NCBI GenBank assembly: GCA_029060025.1
Contig: JAIDUV010000066.1
Location: 1-51,292, forward strand
Direction: 5' to 3'
Source: Clostridia bacterium
GTDB lineage: Bacteria; Bacillota; Clostridia; Christensenellales; UBA3700
Length of the DNA: 51,292 nt
In this document: positions 8,133 to 19,188 of the stretch, piece by piece
How positions within the stretch are numbered: position 1 is the first letter of the stretch
Layout of the letters: each line of letters begins with the position of its first letter
Notes under the pieces: model-generated
Database searches by the model: none
Told to the model about the DNA's origin: nothing
What the model saw: only the letters and a program-made list of their open reading frames with translations
Made by a program: the position numbers and the translations under genes

Positions 8133-8996
8133 TTAGATCACTACAAAGTTTCCCGGTGTGATAAATATAAAACTGATAATTGCAAGTAGGACTACTACGA
8201 CGACTTGGTGTAAGGCGTAGACCCATATTGCTATCTTGCCCCAAAAGGCAAACGGCTTATACCAATCGTATTTTCCTAGGTGAGGCAATAGAGATTTTTT
8301 CTTGGGATAGATTAGCACTCCAAGAGCGGCGCCGAGCAACATATATCCTGTCGTTGGGAAGATAGGGTAATAGTCTCCCGAGAAGAAGTTGTTGCGGTTG
8401 CCGAGCATAAATTCGCCGATAAAGAACAAGTTGTTGTCTTGGGCGAAGGCTTGCGGATTTGCCTTATACGTTGCCATAAAGCCTGCGTTCATAGTAATTA
8501 TCATTATGCCGACAAACATACACACGCCTGCGGTAATCATTTTGTTGTGACAGCACACAGTGTCTATCAGCCACCAAAGCAGTATGGAAAATGCAAACAT
8601 ATGCAGTATGCCAAACTTAATATCAGCGTCCATAAAATAAGACACGATAGTGATTATGCCTGCGATAATGCACGCTTGCACGCCTCTTTTGAGATTACTG
8701 CGCGAAAACGAACAGGATATGCCGCATAGGAGGGCGAATATCCACACGACTATATGTTGGGTTGTGGAGCGCAAGAGGGAACTATTTATATATTCTTGCG
8801 CAAGATATACGATTTGAATTACGCTCTCTTTGCCGGTGGCTATCCAAGCCTTGTCAAATAGGTCGGCAATGTCGTACATAAAATGGTCAAAGACCATCAA
8901 CAAAACGCAAACTCCCCGCAAAAAATCCAACTCCCAAATTCGTTGGGAAGACTTTGACTCAAGTCTATTGGACCTTTTGAGGAGAGCGCTATTCAT
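8133..8996 (-). CDS. DUF1624/HGSNAT-type membrane acyltransferase
   Basis: A 287-residue multi-pass membrane protein. The first helix region carries RIWELDFLRGVCVLLMVFDH, the signature of DUF1624 (heparan-alpha-glucosaminide N-acetyltransferase catalytic-like). The His of VFDH is the likely acyl-transfer residue by family analogy. About seven hydrophobic segments follow. Such proteins acetylate cell-surface glycans or remain uncharacterised; no substrate can be read here. Its ATG follows the serS stop by a few bases, so translation may be coupled. Confidence 0.72.
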   Translation of the reverse strand: MNSALLKRSNRLESKSSQRIWELDFLRGVCVLLMVFDHFMYDIADLFDKAWIATGKESVIQIVYLAQEYINSSLLRSTTQHIVVWIFALLCGISCSFSRSNLKRGVQACIIAGIITIVSYFMDADIKFGILHMFAFSILLWWLIDTVCCHNKMITAGVCMFVGIMIITMNAGFMATYKANPQAFAQDNNLFFIGEFMLGNRNNFFSGDYYPIFPTTGYMLLGAALGVLIYPKKKSLLPHLGKYDWYKPFAFWGKIAIWVYALHQVVVVVLLAIISFIFITPGNFVVI

Positions 8997-8999
8997 AGA

Positions 9000-10570
<1,571 letters not shown>

Positions 10571-13006
10571 TTATTTGCAGACTATATTGACAAGTCTCTT
10601 GGGTATTACGATTACTTTGACGACTTGCATATTGTCTATTGCGCTCTTTACTGAATCATTTTGCATTGCGATATTTTCTATCGTCTTGTTGTCGGCGTCG
10701 CTTGGTACGACTATCTTTGCTTTCATACGGCTGTTGACTTGCACTGCAAGTTCGTACTCGTCTTTGACGAGAGCGTTTTCGTCGCACAGCGGGTAAGTCA
10801 TATCGAATACCGAATACTTACCGCCCATCTTCTCGTTGAGTTCTTCGGCAATATGCGGTACGAGGGGAGCGAGCAACAAAATCAAGTCGCTTATGCAAGC
10901 CTTGAAGAAACTTGCGTTTTTATCTCCGCCGAGGTTGTCGTATTTGTATAAGTCGTTGACGTATTCCATTATTCTTGCGACAGCCGTGTTGAATGAGAAT
11001 GCTTTCATATCTTCGCTTACGCGCTTGATGGTGTAGTTGCGAGTATAATTGAGAGCCTTTTCATTTGCGCCCATTTGCTGGTTTTTGTTGTTGCAAGATA
11101 TTGCTTTGTCGACGATTCTCTCAACTCTTTCGAGGAACTTGACGATAGATTCCATACCGTTGGCGCTCCACGGACCGCCTTCGATATAACTGAAACCAAA
11201 CATAAGATACAGTCTGAACGCGTCGGAGCCGAATTTGCTTACGTAGTCGTCGGGAGAGATTATATTGCCTCTCGACTTGGACATCTTAAAGCCGTCAGGA
11301 CCGAGTATGGTGCCTTGGTGAACGAGAGACTTGAAAGGCTCGTCAAATTTGAGGTAACCCATATCGCGAAGCGCTTTGGTGAAGAAACGCGCGTACAGCA
11401 AGTGCATACAAGCGTGTTCCGCTCCGCCGATATATTTGTCGACAGGCAACATCTTGTTGATGATTTCGGGATCGAAAGCCATCTTGTCGTTGTGTGCGTC
11501 TGGGTATCTCAAATAATACCAACTTGAGCATACGAAGGTGTCCATAGTGTCGGGGTCTCTTGTTGCCTTGCCGCCGCACTTAGGGCAGGTGGTATTCATA
11601 AACTCTTCGCAACTTGCAAGAGGAGATTTGCCGTTGGGTTTAAACTCCACGTTGTAGGGGAGCGATACAGGCAAGTCCTTTTCGGGTACGGCTACTTCGC
11701 CGCACTTGTCGCAGTATACTATAGGTATTGGAGCGCCCCAATATCTTTGGCGTGAGATAAGCCAGTCGCGCAATCTGTAATTGGTCTTGAGTTGTCCTTG
11801 CTTTTTGCTCTCAAGCCATTTGACTATCGCAACTTTGCCTTCTTCCGAAGTCATTCCGTCAAACTGCGTATTTGTGTTGCAGATTACGCCGTATTCGCAA
11901 TATGGAAGTTCGTCGGCAGAGCCGTCTTTGGACTTGATAACTCTGCGTATCTGCAAGCCGAATTTCTTAGCAAAGTCATAGTCTCTTTCGTCGTGCGCCG
12001 CTACGCCCATTACAGCGCCGGTGCCGTAGGAGTAGAGTACGTAATCGCCTATCCAGATAGGCACTCTTTCGCCGTTGACAGGATTGATGCAATATGCGCC
12101 GGTAAATGCGCCGGTCTTTTCTCTCGTCGTCGACATTCTGTCGATCTCGGATATCTTTGCGCAATTTTCTTTGTATGCTTTTACTTCGGCGAGGTGTTCG
12201 GGAGTGGTAATCTTGTCTACGAGCGGGTGCTCGGGAGCAAGTATGACGTACGACACGCCGAATACCGTGTCGGCTCTCGTCGTGAATACGCTGAAAGTGT
12301 CTCCGCTTTCGCACTTAAATTCTATCTCTCCGCCTGTGGATTTGCCTATCCAATTGCGCTGCATAGCCTTGGTTTTTTCCGGCCAGTCGATCGTGTCGAG
12401 ACCTTGAAGGAGTTCTTCGGCATACTTGGTAATTTTGAAAAACCACTGGGTAAGGTTTTTTCTTATTACCGTAGTGCTGCATCTCTCGCAAGCGCCGTCT
12501 ACGACTTGCTCGTTGGCAAGTACGGTGTTGCACGAAGGACACCAGTTTACAGGCGCTTCTTTGCGGTATGCTAGTCCGTTTTTGTAAAGTTGCAAGAATA
12601 TCCACTGCGTCCACTTATAGTAATCGGGCATACAGGTCTTTATCTCATAGTCCCAATCGAAAGATGCGCCCATTGCTTTGAGTTGTCTTTCCATAGTGTC
12701 TATGTTTTTGAGCGTGCTGTCTTGCGGGTGAATGCCTGACTTGATAGCGTAGTTTTCAGCAGGCAAGCCAAAGGCGTCAAAACCCATAGGCTGGAATACC
12801 TCTTTTCCGTTCATTCTCATAAAGCGAGCGTAACTGTCCGACGGTCCGTAGTTGTACCAGTGACCTGCGTGCAACTTTGCGCCCGAAGGGTAGGAGAACA
12901 TCTCCAATACGTAATATTTATCTTTGATTTTTGACTTGTCAAAGGAATAGAGTTTTGTATCCGCCCATTTCTTTTGCCACTTTTGTTCAATGCCGATAAA
13001 ATCCAT
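10571..13006 (-). CDS. leuS: Leucine--tRNA ligase
   Basis: Class I synthetase for tRNA-Leu. The protein has 811 residues from the ATG at 13006 (GGAGTTGCT just before it, and [14 protein letters not shown] is the usual family start); the longer frame to 13069 has no support. The HIGH motif is HAGH within [15 protein letters not shown] and the class I loop is KMSKSRGN. The CP1 editing insert contains the [20 protein letters not shown] stretch, and Cys pairs near CPSCN and CERC fit a zinc-binding insert. The length is normal. The 198-bp divergent gap to metF has no T-box. Confidence 0.96.
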   Translation of the reverse strand: MDFIGIEQKWQKKWADTKLYSFDKSKIKDKYYVLEMFSYPSGAKLHAGHWYNYGPSDSYARFMRMNGKEVFQPMGFDAFGLPAENYAIKSGIHPQDSTLKNIDTMERQLKAMGASFDWDYEIKTCMPDYYKWTQWIFLQLYKNGLAYRKEAPVNWCPSCNTVLANEQVVDGACERCSTTVIRKNLTQWFFKITKYAEELLQGLDTIDWPEKTKAMQRNWIGKSTGGEIEFKCESGDTFSVFTTRADTVFGVSYVILAPEHPLVDKITTPEHLAEVKAYKENCAKISEIDRMSTTREKTGAFTGAYCINPVNGERVPIWIGDYVLYSYGTGAVMGVAAHDERDYDFAKKFGLQIRRVIKSKDGSADELPYCEYGVICNTNTQFDGMTSEEGKVAIVKWLESKKQGQLKTNYRLRDWLISRQRYWGAPIPIVYCDKCGEVAVPEKDLPVSLPYNVEFKPNGKSPLASCEEFMNTTCPKCGGKATRDPDTMDTFVCSSWYYLRYPDAHNDKMAFDPEIINKMLPVDKYIGGAEHACMHLLYARFFTKALRDMGYLKFDEPFKSLVHQGTILGPDGFKMSKSRGNIISPDDYVSKFGSDAFRLYLMFGFSYIEGGPWSANGMESIVKFLERVERIVDKAISCNNKNQQMGANEKALNYTRNYTIKRVSEDMKAFSFNTAVARIMEYVNDLYKYDNLGGDKNASFFKACISDLILLLAPLVPHIAEELNEKMGGKYSVFDMTYPLCDENALVKDEYELAVQVNSRMKAKIVVPSDADNKTIENIAMQNDSVKSAIDNMQVVKVIVIPKRLVNIVCK

Positions 13007-13204
13007 AGCAACTCCAAAATATTTAAAATTTATTATATATATAATATATCCCCTTAATTTATTTGTCAATAAATTTGCGTCATTTTGGGATTGCCGTCGA
13101 GGCTTTTTCCTTAATCAAAATTTTTAATAAAATATATTCAAAAAGTAGTGTATTTCGTTGAATTGTGCTAAAATTAGTTGAAATGAGAGATTTGGAGACA
13201 AAGT

Positions 13205-14080
13205 ATGAAGATAAGCGAATTGTTCAAACAAAAAAAAGTCGTATATTCCTTTGAGATTTTCCCCCCAAAGGTCAACGACGATATAAATAAAATATACAAG
13301 ACCTTGGCGGACCTCAAAGACGTAAGTCCGGATTATATTTCTATCACTTACAGCGCAGGCGGCAGCAAAAACTCCCGCACGAAAGAGATTGCGCAAATCG
13401 TCAAGGATGAGTACGGCATAGAGCCGCTCGCGCACCTCACTTGCATAAATTCTACGAGAGAAGAAGTGGCGAATGCTTTGCAAGGACTTGTGGATATCGG
13501 CGTGCAGAACGTGCTTGCATTGCGCGGTGACAAAATAGAGGGCGAAGTCAAAAGCGACTTTCAATACGCAAGTCAGTTGACAGAATATATCAAGCAAAAC
13601 AGCGATATGGACGTCGCAGGCGCTTGCTATCCCGAGGGACACCCCGAAAGCGCGAATATGGTCGAAGATATACGCAACCTTAAAATCAAGGTCGACAAGG
13701 GCGTGTCGCACCTCAATTCTCAACTCTTTTTTGACAACGACGATTATCTCAAATACCTCGATATGGTGCGTCTTGCAGGCATAGATATACCAATCCAAGC
13801 GGGTATTATGCCTCTTGTGAGGGCGTCGCAATTCGGCGGTATCGTCAAGACTACGGCGGCTAAACTTCCGTCAAAGATATCGCGTATGTACAACAAATTC
13901 GCCGACGACCCCGAGGCGCTTATGGAGGCGGGTATCGCGTACGCTACCGATCAAATCGTCGATTTGCTCTCAAGCGGCGTCGACGGAATACACCTCTATA
14001 TTATGAACAACGCATACGTCGCAAGAAGAATTACCGAAAATATCAAACCCATAATAGACAAACTCAACGGCGTGAAATAA
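13205..14080 (+). CDS. metF: Methylenetetrahydrofolate reductase
   Basis: FAD enzyme that reduces 5,10-methylene-THF to 5-methyl-THF, the methyl donor for MetH. The protein has 291 residues, a normal length. VVYSFEIFPPK near the N-terminus carries the conserved Glu. The barrel contains ISITYSAGGS, HLTCINSTREEV, VLALRGD, and HLNSQLFFDNDDYLKYL, all MetF signatures. TTTGGAGAC precedes the ATG. The MetH-activation-domain gene starts 7 bp after its stop and metH follows, so the three form a one-carbon/methionine unit. MetF here could also serve acetogenesis-type flux; the context favours methionine synthesis. Confidence 0.94.
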   Translation: MKISELFKQKKVVYSFEIFPPKVNDDINKIYKTLADLKDVSPDYISITYSAGGSKNSRTKEIAQIVKDEYGIEPLAHLTCINSTREEVANALQGLVDIGVQNVLALRGDKIEGEVKSDFQYASQLTEYIKQNSDMDVAGACYPEGHPESANMVEDIRNLKIKVDKGVSHLNSQLFFDNDDYLKYLDMVRLAGIDIPIQAGIMPLVRASQFGGIVKTTAAKLPSKISRMYNKFADDPEALMEAGIAYATDQIVDLLSSGVDGIHLYIMNNAYVARRITENIKPIIDKLNGVK

Positions 14081-14087
14081 CAATAAT

Positions 14088-14738
14088 ATGAAGATAGAAA
14101 AGAGCGAACTTTTGAGATATCTCGGATATAAAGGTCAGGAGTACGGCGAGAATATCGAGCGTAATATCGACCGCGCCATATCTATTTGTCTTGAAAAGAT
14201 TACTCCGAGAAGCGTAATCAAAAAGTACGCGCTTGTCAAAGAGCCTCTTTCGCTAAAGGGCGCAAATATGACATTGCAAGGGCAGGATATCGCAAGACAT
14301 CTTGAAGACTGCAACGAGGCGTATATTCTCGGCGCGACGGTGGGATTTGAGATAGAAAAAACCGTCAATAAATTGATGAACGAAAATCCTTTGCTGGGAG
14401 TGATCGTCGACAGCGCAAGCATTTGCGCAATCGAGAGTTATTGCGACGACTTGTGCGAAGAATTGCAAAGACAAAATGCAAAGCAGTTGACTTGGAGATT
14501 TTCCTGCGGATACGGAGACTTTCCGCTGGAGCAACAAAAGGACTTTGTGCGATTGCTGGAGATGCAAAAGCGCATAGGCGTGTTTATCAACGAAGACAGT
14601 TTTATGATGACGCCGCAAAAGTCAGTTACGGCAATTATCGGCGTGAAGGAAAGCGCAAGAGAAGATACGCAATCAAGAGGGTGCGCAGGCAAATGCGGAA
14701 ATTGCGGAAACGTGACTTGCCAATATCGCAAAGTTTGA
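14088..14738 (+). CDS. Stand-alone MetH reactivation-domain protein
   Basis: A 216-residue protein matching the vitamin B12-dependent methionine synthase activation domain, which binds SAM and reductively reactivates oxidised cobalamin on MetH. Visible features are ILGATVGFEIEKTVN, the SASICAIESYCDDLCEEL segment, WRFSCGYGDFPLEQQKDF and MMTPQKSVTAIIGV, in the family's order. A Cys-rich tail (GCAGKCGNCGNVTCQYR) may hold a metal or take part in electron transfer, which is inference. In E. coli this domain is fused to the MetH C-terminus; the MetH here lacks it, so this gene supplies it in trans. Confidence 0.88.
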   Translation: MKIEKSELLRYLGYKGQEYGENIERNIDRAISICLEKITPRSVIKKYALVKEPLSLKGANMTLQGQDIARHLEDCNEAYILGATVGFEIEKTVNKLMNENPLLGVIVDSASICAIESYCDDLCEELQRQNAKQLTWRFSCGYGDFPLEQQKDFVRLLEMQKRIGVFINEDSFMMTPQKSVTAIIGVKESAREDTQSRGCAGKCGNCGNVTCQYRKV

Positions 14739-15061
14739 AGTTATTAACTGGGATGGCGAGAAAGCGGATATAGACCCTTCGACTACGCTCAGGGTGACAA
14801 TAAAATACGGATGAGATCTCTCGACTACGCTCGAGATGACAATATACACACTGGAGCGACCGCATAGATTAGTTATATTTTTGTCTGTGCGAGGGCGAGA
14901 TGAAGGCAAAGTCAAAGTTAAGTAAAGACTGCGGAGATTGGTGTGATTTTCGTACGTGAGACGGTAACCGAGCGGTGAGCGTACTATATGTACGTGATCC
15001 CGAGGGCATCCAGTCTTTAGGACGGAAGGCGCGCCGATATACGCAGTCGAGAAAGGATAGT
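14739..15061. repeat. Repeat-filled gap before metH
   Basis: It contains two diverged copies of the CTCGACTACGCTC palindrome with GTGACA/ATGACA tails (about 14768-14842), and an inverted CGTACTATATGTACG element (14980-14994) inside a GC-rich stretch. No ORF is supported. I looked for a cobalamin or SAM riboswitch ahead of metH and saw neither; the GC-rich stretch could still fold. Confidence 0.55.
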
Positions 15062-17434
15062 ATGAAATTCAAAGATAAAATCAAAAACTCAATAGTATTG
15101 CTTGACGGCGCTTTGGGTACTCAACTTCAAAAGAGAGGACTCGAGGGCGGAGCAATCCCCGAAAGGCTCAACGTGGAAAATCCGCAGTTGATATATTCCG
15201 TCTGCAAAGAATACGTCGACAGCGGAAGCGATATAGTCTATACCAATACCTTTGGCGCAAATAGAAAGAAACTCAAGGATTCTCAAGAAGTCGAAACTTT
15301 GATAAAAGCAGGCGTGAAGATTGCAAGAGAGGCGGCAGGTGAGAAACTCGTTGCGCTGGATATAGGACCGTCGGGCGCGCTGATAGAGCCGCTGGGGACT
15401 ATGACTTTTGACGAGGCGTACGAACTCTTTAAAGAACAAGTGCTGGCAGGTAAGGACGGCGCTGACCTGATAATCATTGAGACTATGAGTGACCTTTACG
15501 AACTCAAGGCGGCGCTGCTTGCCGTCAAGGAAAACTGCGATTTGCCTGTTATGGCAAGTATGACTTTTGACGAAAGCGGACGTACTTTCACAGGCTGTAG
15601 CGTTGAGGCGTTTGCAATCACTGCAAGCGCGTGGGCGGACGCTTTGGGTATCAACTGTTCGTTGGGTCCTGAGCAACTTTTGCCAATTATGCAAAGGCTT
15701 GTCGATAATACGGATTTGCCGGTGTTCATTAAGGCAAACGCGGGACTTCCCGACAGCGAAATGAATTATTCAGTATCAGCGCAAGAGTTTGCAAGCATAT
15801 ATGAAAAATATATAGATATGGGTGTAGGTATACTCGGCGGGTGCTGCGGTACTACTCCTGAGTATATTGCAAAACTTGACGAACTTCGCAAATTTAAAAA
15901 GATAGGAAAACGAAATAGAAAATACAATACGGCGGTGTGCAGCGCAACCAAAGTAGTGTATATAGACGGCGTAAAGGTGATAGGCGAAAGAATAAATCCC
16001 ACAGGCAAAAAGGCAATGAAGCAGGCGCTTATTGACAGGGATTTTGACTATATTGCCACACAGACGATAGAGCAAGTCGAAGCGGGAGCGGAGATTTTGG
16101 ACGTCAACGCAGGACTTCCGCAAATAGACGAAAAGCAAATGCTCACTGAGATGGTAAAGTATATCCAGAGCCTAACGGACGCGCCGCTTCAAATAGATTG
16201 CGGAAAGCCCGAAGCAATTGAGAGCGCGTTGAGATATTACAACGGTAAGCCTATCGTCAATTCCGTCAATGCCGAAGAGAAGTCTTTGACTGGTATATTG
16301 CCCATCGTAGCCAAGTACGGCGCAAGCGTCGTAGGCTTGACTATCGACGAAAAGGGAATACCCAAGACGGTGGAAGAAAGGGTGCGTCTCGCCGAAAAGA
16401 TAATAGAGCGAGCAAAGAGTTTTGGCATAAGAGAAGAGGACGTGTATATCGACTGTCTTACGCTGACCGTAAGCGCAGAACCCGACCAAGCAATGAATAC
16501 GCTCAAAGCAATTGAGATACTCAAGAGTAAATACAATATCAAGACAGTGCTTGGCGTGTCAAATATATCTTTCGGTCTGCCTGCAAGACAGATTGTCAAC
16601 ACGGCGTTTTTGACTATGGCAATGCGAGCGGGTCTAGATTTGCCGATACTCAATCCTAATATACCCGAGAATATGCAAGCCGTCGACGCTTTTAACGTGC
16701 TGACTTGCAAGGATAAAAATTGTATGGCTTATACCGCTAAGTACGCGGATTACGTGGGTACGCAGATTGTCAAAAAAGATACCGCAAAGAGTGACAGCGC
16801 AGGCGGGGATAAAGATATATTTTATTGCATAGAAAAGGGACTTGACAGAGCGAGCGCGTTGACGGCAGAATTGCTCAAGACCCACGACGCATTGAAAGTC
16901 ATTGACGATTATCTCATACCTGCATTGAATAGGGTGGGAGATAACTACGAAAAGGGCAAGATTTTCCTGCCGCAACTTATCGCGTCGGCAGACTGCGCCA
17001 AGGCTTGTTTTGACGTAGTTAAGAAGAGCCTGCCTGTCGGTACTAATACCGAGAAGGGCAAAATCGTGCTTGCCACAGTCAAAGGCGACGTACACGATAT
17101 CGGCAAAAATATCGTCAAGACTGTGCTTGAAAATTACGGATATAAGGTCATCGACCTTGGCAAAAACGTGCCGCCTATGACCGTAGTTGACGCCGTGAGA
17201 GACAACAATATCAAGTTGTGCGGACTGTCGGCGCTTATGACTACGACTGTGGAGAATATGCAAGAAACGGTGAGACTTCTCAAAGAGCATTGCCCCAATT
17301 GCAAAGTTATGGTAGGCGGAGCAGTGCTGACAGAAGAGTATGCAATGCAGATTGGCGCAGACAAGTATTGCAAGGACGCCAACGTAAGCGCGAGGTATGC
17401 TGGTTGGGTGTTTGGTCAGGCTGAACAGCACTAA
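15062..17434 (+). CDS. metH: Cobalamin-dependent methionine synthase, short form
   Basis: Transfers methyl from 5-methyl-THF via cobalamin to homocysteine. The protein has 790 residues from ATG 15062 (AAAGGAT before it; the 29-codon upstream extension lies in repeat DNA). Domains in order: homocysteine-binding barrel (about 1-300: LLDGALGTQLQKRG, then LGGCCGTTPEYI with zinc Cys pair); pterin-binding (about 320-580: VIGERINPTGKKAMKQAL); cobalamin cap and binding (about 600-790: KGDVHDIGKNIVKTVLENYG, with the DxHxxG His ligand). The C-terminal activation domain is absent and is encoded by the gene at 14088. The size matches short clostridial MetH. Confidence 0.95.
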   Translation: MKFKDKIKNSIVLLDGALGTQLQKRGLEGGAIPERLNVENPQLIYSVCKEYVDSGSDIVYTNTFGANRKKLKDSQEVETLIKAGVKIAREAAGEKLVALDIGPSGALIEPLGTMTFDEAYELFKEQVLAGKDGADLIIIETMSDLYELKAALLAVKENCDLPVMASMTFDESGRTFTGCSVEAFAITASAWADALGINCSLGPEQLLPIMQRLVDNTDLPVFIKANAGLPDSEMNYSVSAQEFASIYEKYIDMGVGILGGCCGTTPEYIAKLDELRKFKKIGKRNRKYNTAVCSATKVVYIDGVKVIGERINPTGKKAMKQALIDRDFDYIATQTIEQVEAGAEILDVNAGLPQIDEKQMLTEMVKYIQSLTDAPLQIDCGKPEAIESALRYYNGKPIVNSVNAEEKSLTGILPIVAKYGASVVGLTIDEKGIPKTVEERVRLAEKIIERAKSFGIREEDVYIDCLTLTVSAEPDQAMNTLKAIEILKSKYNIKTVLGVSNISFGLPARQIVNTAFLTMAMRAGLDLPILNPNIPENMQAVDAFNVLTCKDKNCMAYTAKYADYVGTQIVKKDTAKSDSAGGDKDIFYCIEKGLDRASALTAELLKTHDALKVIDDYLIPALNRVGDNYEKGKIFLPQLIASADCAKACFDVVKKSLPVGTNTEKGKIVLATVKGDVHDIGKNIVKTVLENYGYKVIDLGKNVPPMTVVDAVRDNNIKLCGLSALMTTTVENMQETVRLLKEHCPNCKVMVGGAVLTEEYAMQIGADKYCKDANVSARYAGWVFGQAEQH

Positions 17435-17445
17435 AAAGTATCTTT

Positions 17446-17520
17446 TCCGCCGACTGGCACTCCGTCTCACGCTCATCGTACATCAAGTACGACTCGGCTC
17501 GCCGAACCGCCATTCAACGA
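17446..17520. repeat. Inverted-repeat element downstream of metH
   Basis: Core CGTACATCAAGTACG (17477-17491) flanked by CCGTCTCACG and CTCGGCTCGCCG. The core and the CGTCTCACG flank recur, inverted, at 14955-14994, and the core recurs at 10341-10355. It may act as a transcript-end hairpin after metH. Confidence 0.45.
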
Positions 17521-17632
17521 AAAATCTTTCTTTTTATAGGCTGTTCATCTGCATAAACATCAACAGTGTGTGGTTATCAATTCTGTTGATACTGCCAATA
17601 AGGACATATATAAGTATATAGGTTATAATGAT

Positions 17633-18034
17633 ATGAAAAGAATTTTGCAAGTAGTAGGCGCTATAATAGTCAAAGACGGCAGAATTTTAGCCGTCAAGCG
17701 CGGCGAAAATAAAAATAAAGCCGTGGCATTTAAGTACGAGTTCCCTGGTGGGAAAATCGAGCAGGGCGAAACTCCTGAGCAAGCGCTCAAAAGAGAACTT
17801 CTTGAAGAAATGAATTACGATATCGAAGTGGGCGAGAAGTTTATGTCCGTGTCTTATGAATACGACGACGTGATAGTCAATTTGCATACTTATCTTTGCA
17901 AACCTTTATCAGATTGTTATACTCTCAACGAACATATCGACGACAAATGGCTTTTGCCAAAAGACCTTTTTAGCGTGGAGTGGGCGCCGGCAGATTATGA
18001 TGTAATATCCAATTTAAGTAAAAGACAATTTTAG
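17633..18034 (+). CDS. MutT-type NUDIX hydrolase
   Basis: A 133-residue (d)NTP pyrophosphatase of the MutT/8-oxo-dGTPase group. VVGAIIVKDGRILAVKRG opens the fold, and the Nudix box runs from GGKIEQGETPEQALKRELLE into EEMN. The catalytic Glu residues (RELLEE) are intact; the usual Gly after EE is replaced (EEMN). The short C-terminus with WLLPKDLFSVEWAPAD is as in small MutT enzymes. ATG 17633 is chosen because homology starts there and the longer frame runs through non-coding repeat. No clear ribosome site precedes it, while TATAAT (17624-17629) is so close that the message may be nearly leaderless. Confidence 0.85.
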   Translation: MKRILQVVGAIIVKDGRILAVKRGENKNKAVAFKYEFPGGKIEQGETPEQALKRELLEEMNYDIEVGEKFMSVSYEYDDVIVNLHTYLCKPLSDCYTLNEHIDDKWLLPKDLFSVEWAPADYDVISNLSKRQF

Positions 18035-18048
18035 TTGATTTTTATAAC

Positions 18049-18095
18049 ATATAAGATAACGTGCAAGATAACATACAAGATAACGTGTAAGACGC
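18049..18095. repeat. 12-bp tandem repeat
   Basis: Three and a half units of about 12 bp with consensus NTNYAAGATAAC lie just after the mutT-like stop. This is a small minisatellite, prone to slippage and likely without function. Confidence 0.7.
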
Positions 18096-18135
18096 TTAAA
18101 GTAAAATATTTTTATTGTCTAGAAAAGTTCAAAAT

Positions 18136-18357
18136 CTAATCGTCCGTTAGACCCAAAAGATAATCGGTGGATACGTCAAAATATTGCGCAAGTTTAAATA
18201 TAGCCTCGGCGCAAGGCTCTTGTTTTCCTGTTTCCCAATAACTGATAGAAGCATTGCTTAAGTTTAAGTCTTTTGCAAGCAAATTTTGACCGACGTTTTT
18301 TTCGGTTCGCAAAGATTTAAGCCTTTCTCCAAATACCTTTCTATCAAATTCTTTCAT
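18136..18357 (-). CDS. Single-domain XRE regulator
   Basis: A 73-residue HTH-XRE repressor-type protein. LRTEKNVGQNLLAKDLN and ISYWETGKQEPC form the HTH, and the end VSTDYLLGLTDD is a common XRE tail. The start at 18357 (MKEFDRKVFGERL) is preferred over 18375, although neither has a good ribosome site. It is divergent from the membrane-protein gene at 18466, and an 18-bp perfect palindrome lies in that gene's promoter. Autogenous and divergent repression is the simplest reading. Confidence 0.8.
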   Translation of the reverse strand: MKEFDRKVFGERLKSLRTEKNVGQNLLAKDLNLSNASISYWETGKQEPCAEAIFKLAQYFDVSTDYLLGLTDD

Positions 18358-18392
18358 ATAAAATAATTTTAACAATAATTAGAGAAAAATAC

Positions 18393-18421
18393 TTGACTTC
18401 TAATTATAATTAGAATATAAT
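18393..18421 (+). promoter_or_regulatory. Promoter with palindromic operator in the spacer
   Basis: TTGACT (18393-18398), a 17-bp spacer, TATAAT (18416-18421). The perfect 18-bp palindrome TTCTAATTATAATTAGAA (18398-18415) fills the spacer between the -35 and -10 boxes. A repressor bound here would block polymerase; the divergent XRE protein is the obvious candidate. Confidence 0.75.
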
Positions 18422-18465
18422 GACTTTAATCAGGGGTGATAAGCCCATATAATAAGGAGAGAAAA

Positions 18466-19086
18466 ATGAAAGTAGTAAGTTGGATTTTATTTGTTTTGTC
18501 GATATTGGTAATACCTGTGTTTGCAATAATCGGCGCGTTGGGTATCACAGAAGATTCAATGACAGACCTGATAATTATAGGCGTTGTGTTCTTCTTCATA
18601 CTTGGTTTTTTGAGCCACATTGCAATTGGATTTAGTCACGGTGAGTATGATACTGCGGCAAAGGCAGTATTCTATGCTTCTTTTCCCGCTTTTATAATAC
18701 CTTTTATAGCGGTATTTCTTATATTGATGTTTATAAAGTTTTTAGATTGGGTAGTATATTTGTTTACCGACAAGCACTACGTACTGTCGGCAGTAAACTT
18801 TATCTTGGAGCACGCATTAGGCATCAAAATGAATAAAGGCGGAAGTTCAAGCAGTGGTAAATCGAATAATGAAGAGGTCGTAATTGTCCAAGACTCTGTC
18901 AGGGAAGCAAAGTTGAAATTTGTCGAGAAAAGCCAAGACTATGATCCAGACTCCGCAACTTATAGACAGTATTTTGACAGATATAGAGATGAATTGGGAT
19001 ATTACTGGCGTACTTATGATAATGGAGTTAATTTTGTAAAGGAAGACGATCTAGACAAACTCAATCGGGGTGATCCACTTCTGTAA
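18466..19086 (+). CDS. Membrane protein under XRE control
   Basis: A 206-residue protein with three to four hydrophobic segments in the first 115 residues (WILFVLSILVIPVFAIIGAL; IIGVVFFFILGFLSHIAIGF; a long one near 70-95) and a hydrophilic, acidic C-terminus (residues 120-206). ATG 18466 follows AAGGAGAG. No family is recognised. Transcription comes from the operator-bearing promoter at 18393 and ends at the hairpin at 19110. Its place opposite a small XRE gene suggests a stress- or signal-induced membrane protein, which is inference. Confidence 0.65.
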   Translation: MKVVSWILFVLSILVIPVFAIIGALGITEDSMTDLIIIGVVFFFILGFLSHIAIGFSHGEYDTAAKAVFYASFPAFIIPFIAVFLILMFIKFLDWVVYLFTDKHYVLSAVNFILEHALGIKMNKGGSSSSGKSNNEEVVIVQDSVREAKLKFVEKSQDYDPDSATYRQYFDRYRDELGYYWRTYDNGVNFVKEDDLDKLNRGDPLL

Positions 19087-19109
19087 TAATTCATATATTT
19101 ATACCTCGT

Positions 19110-19137
19110 AAGTCCGACATTGTCGGACTTATTTTAT
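19110..19137 (+). terminator. Intrinsic terminator
   Basis: AAGTCCGAC (19110-19118) pairs perfectly with GTCGGACTT (19122-19130), loop ATT, followed by ATTTTATT. It ends the 18466 transcript. Confidence 0.8.
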
Positions 19138-19156
19138 TATATTGCTTTTGCAAATA

Positions 19157-19176
19157 ATTCGCCGAAATCGGCGAAT
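19157..19176 (-). terminator. Terminator of the histidine kinase gene
   Basis: ATTCGCCGA (19157-19165) and TCGGCGAAT (19168-19176) form a 9-bp stem. Read on the minus strand it is followed by TATTTG. It sits 12 bp past the kinase stop. Confidence 0.65.
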
Positions 19177-19188
19177 ATTTTGAACAAC

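Noticed and set aside
11792..12574. Long antisense open frame of 260 residues inside leuS
   Set aside because: It is a shadow of the leuS reading frame, with no ribosome site or recognisable domain.
14739..15061. Cobalamin or SAM riboswitch before metH
   Set aside because: No B12-box or SAM-box core was found; the region is made of dispersed palindromes.
18049..18095. CRISPR-like repeat
   Set aside because: 12-bp units with no spacers and no cas genes; a simple tandem repeat.
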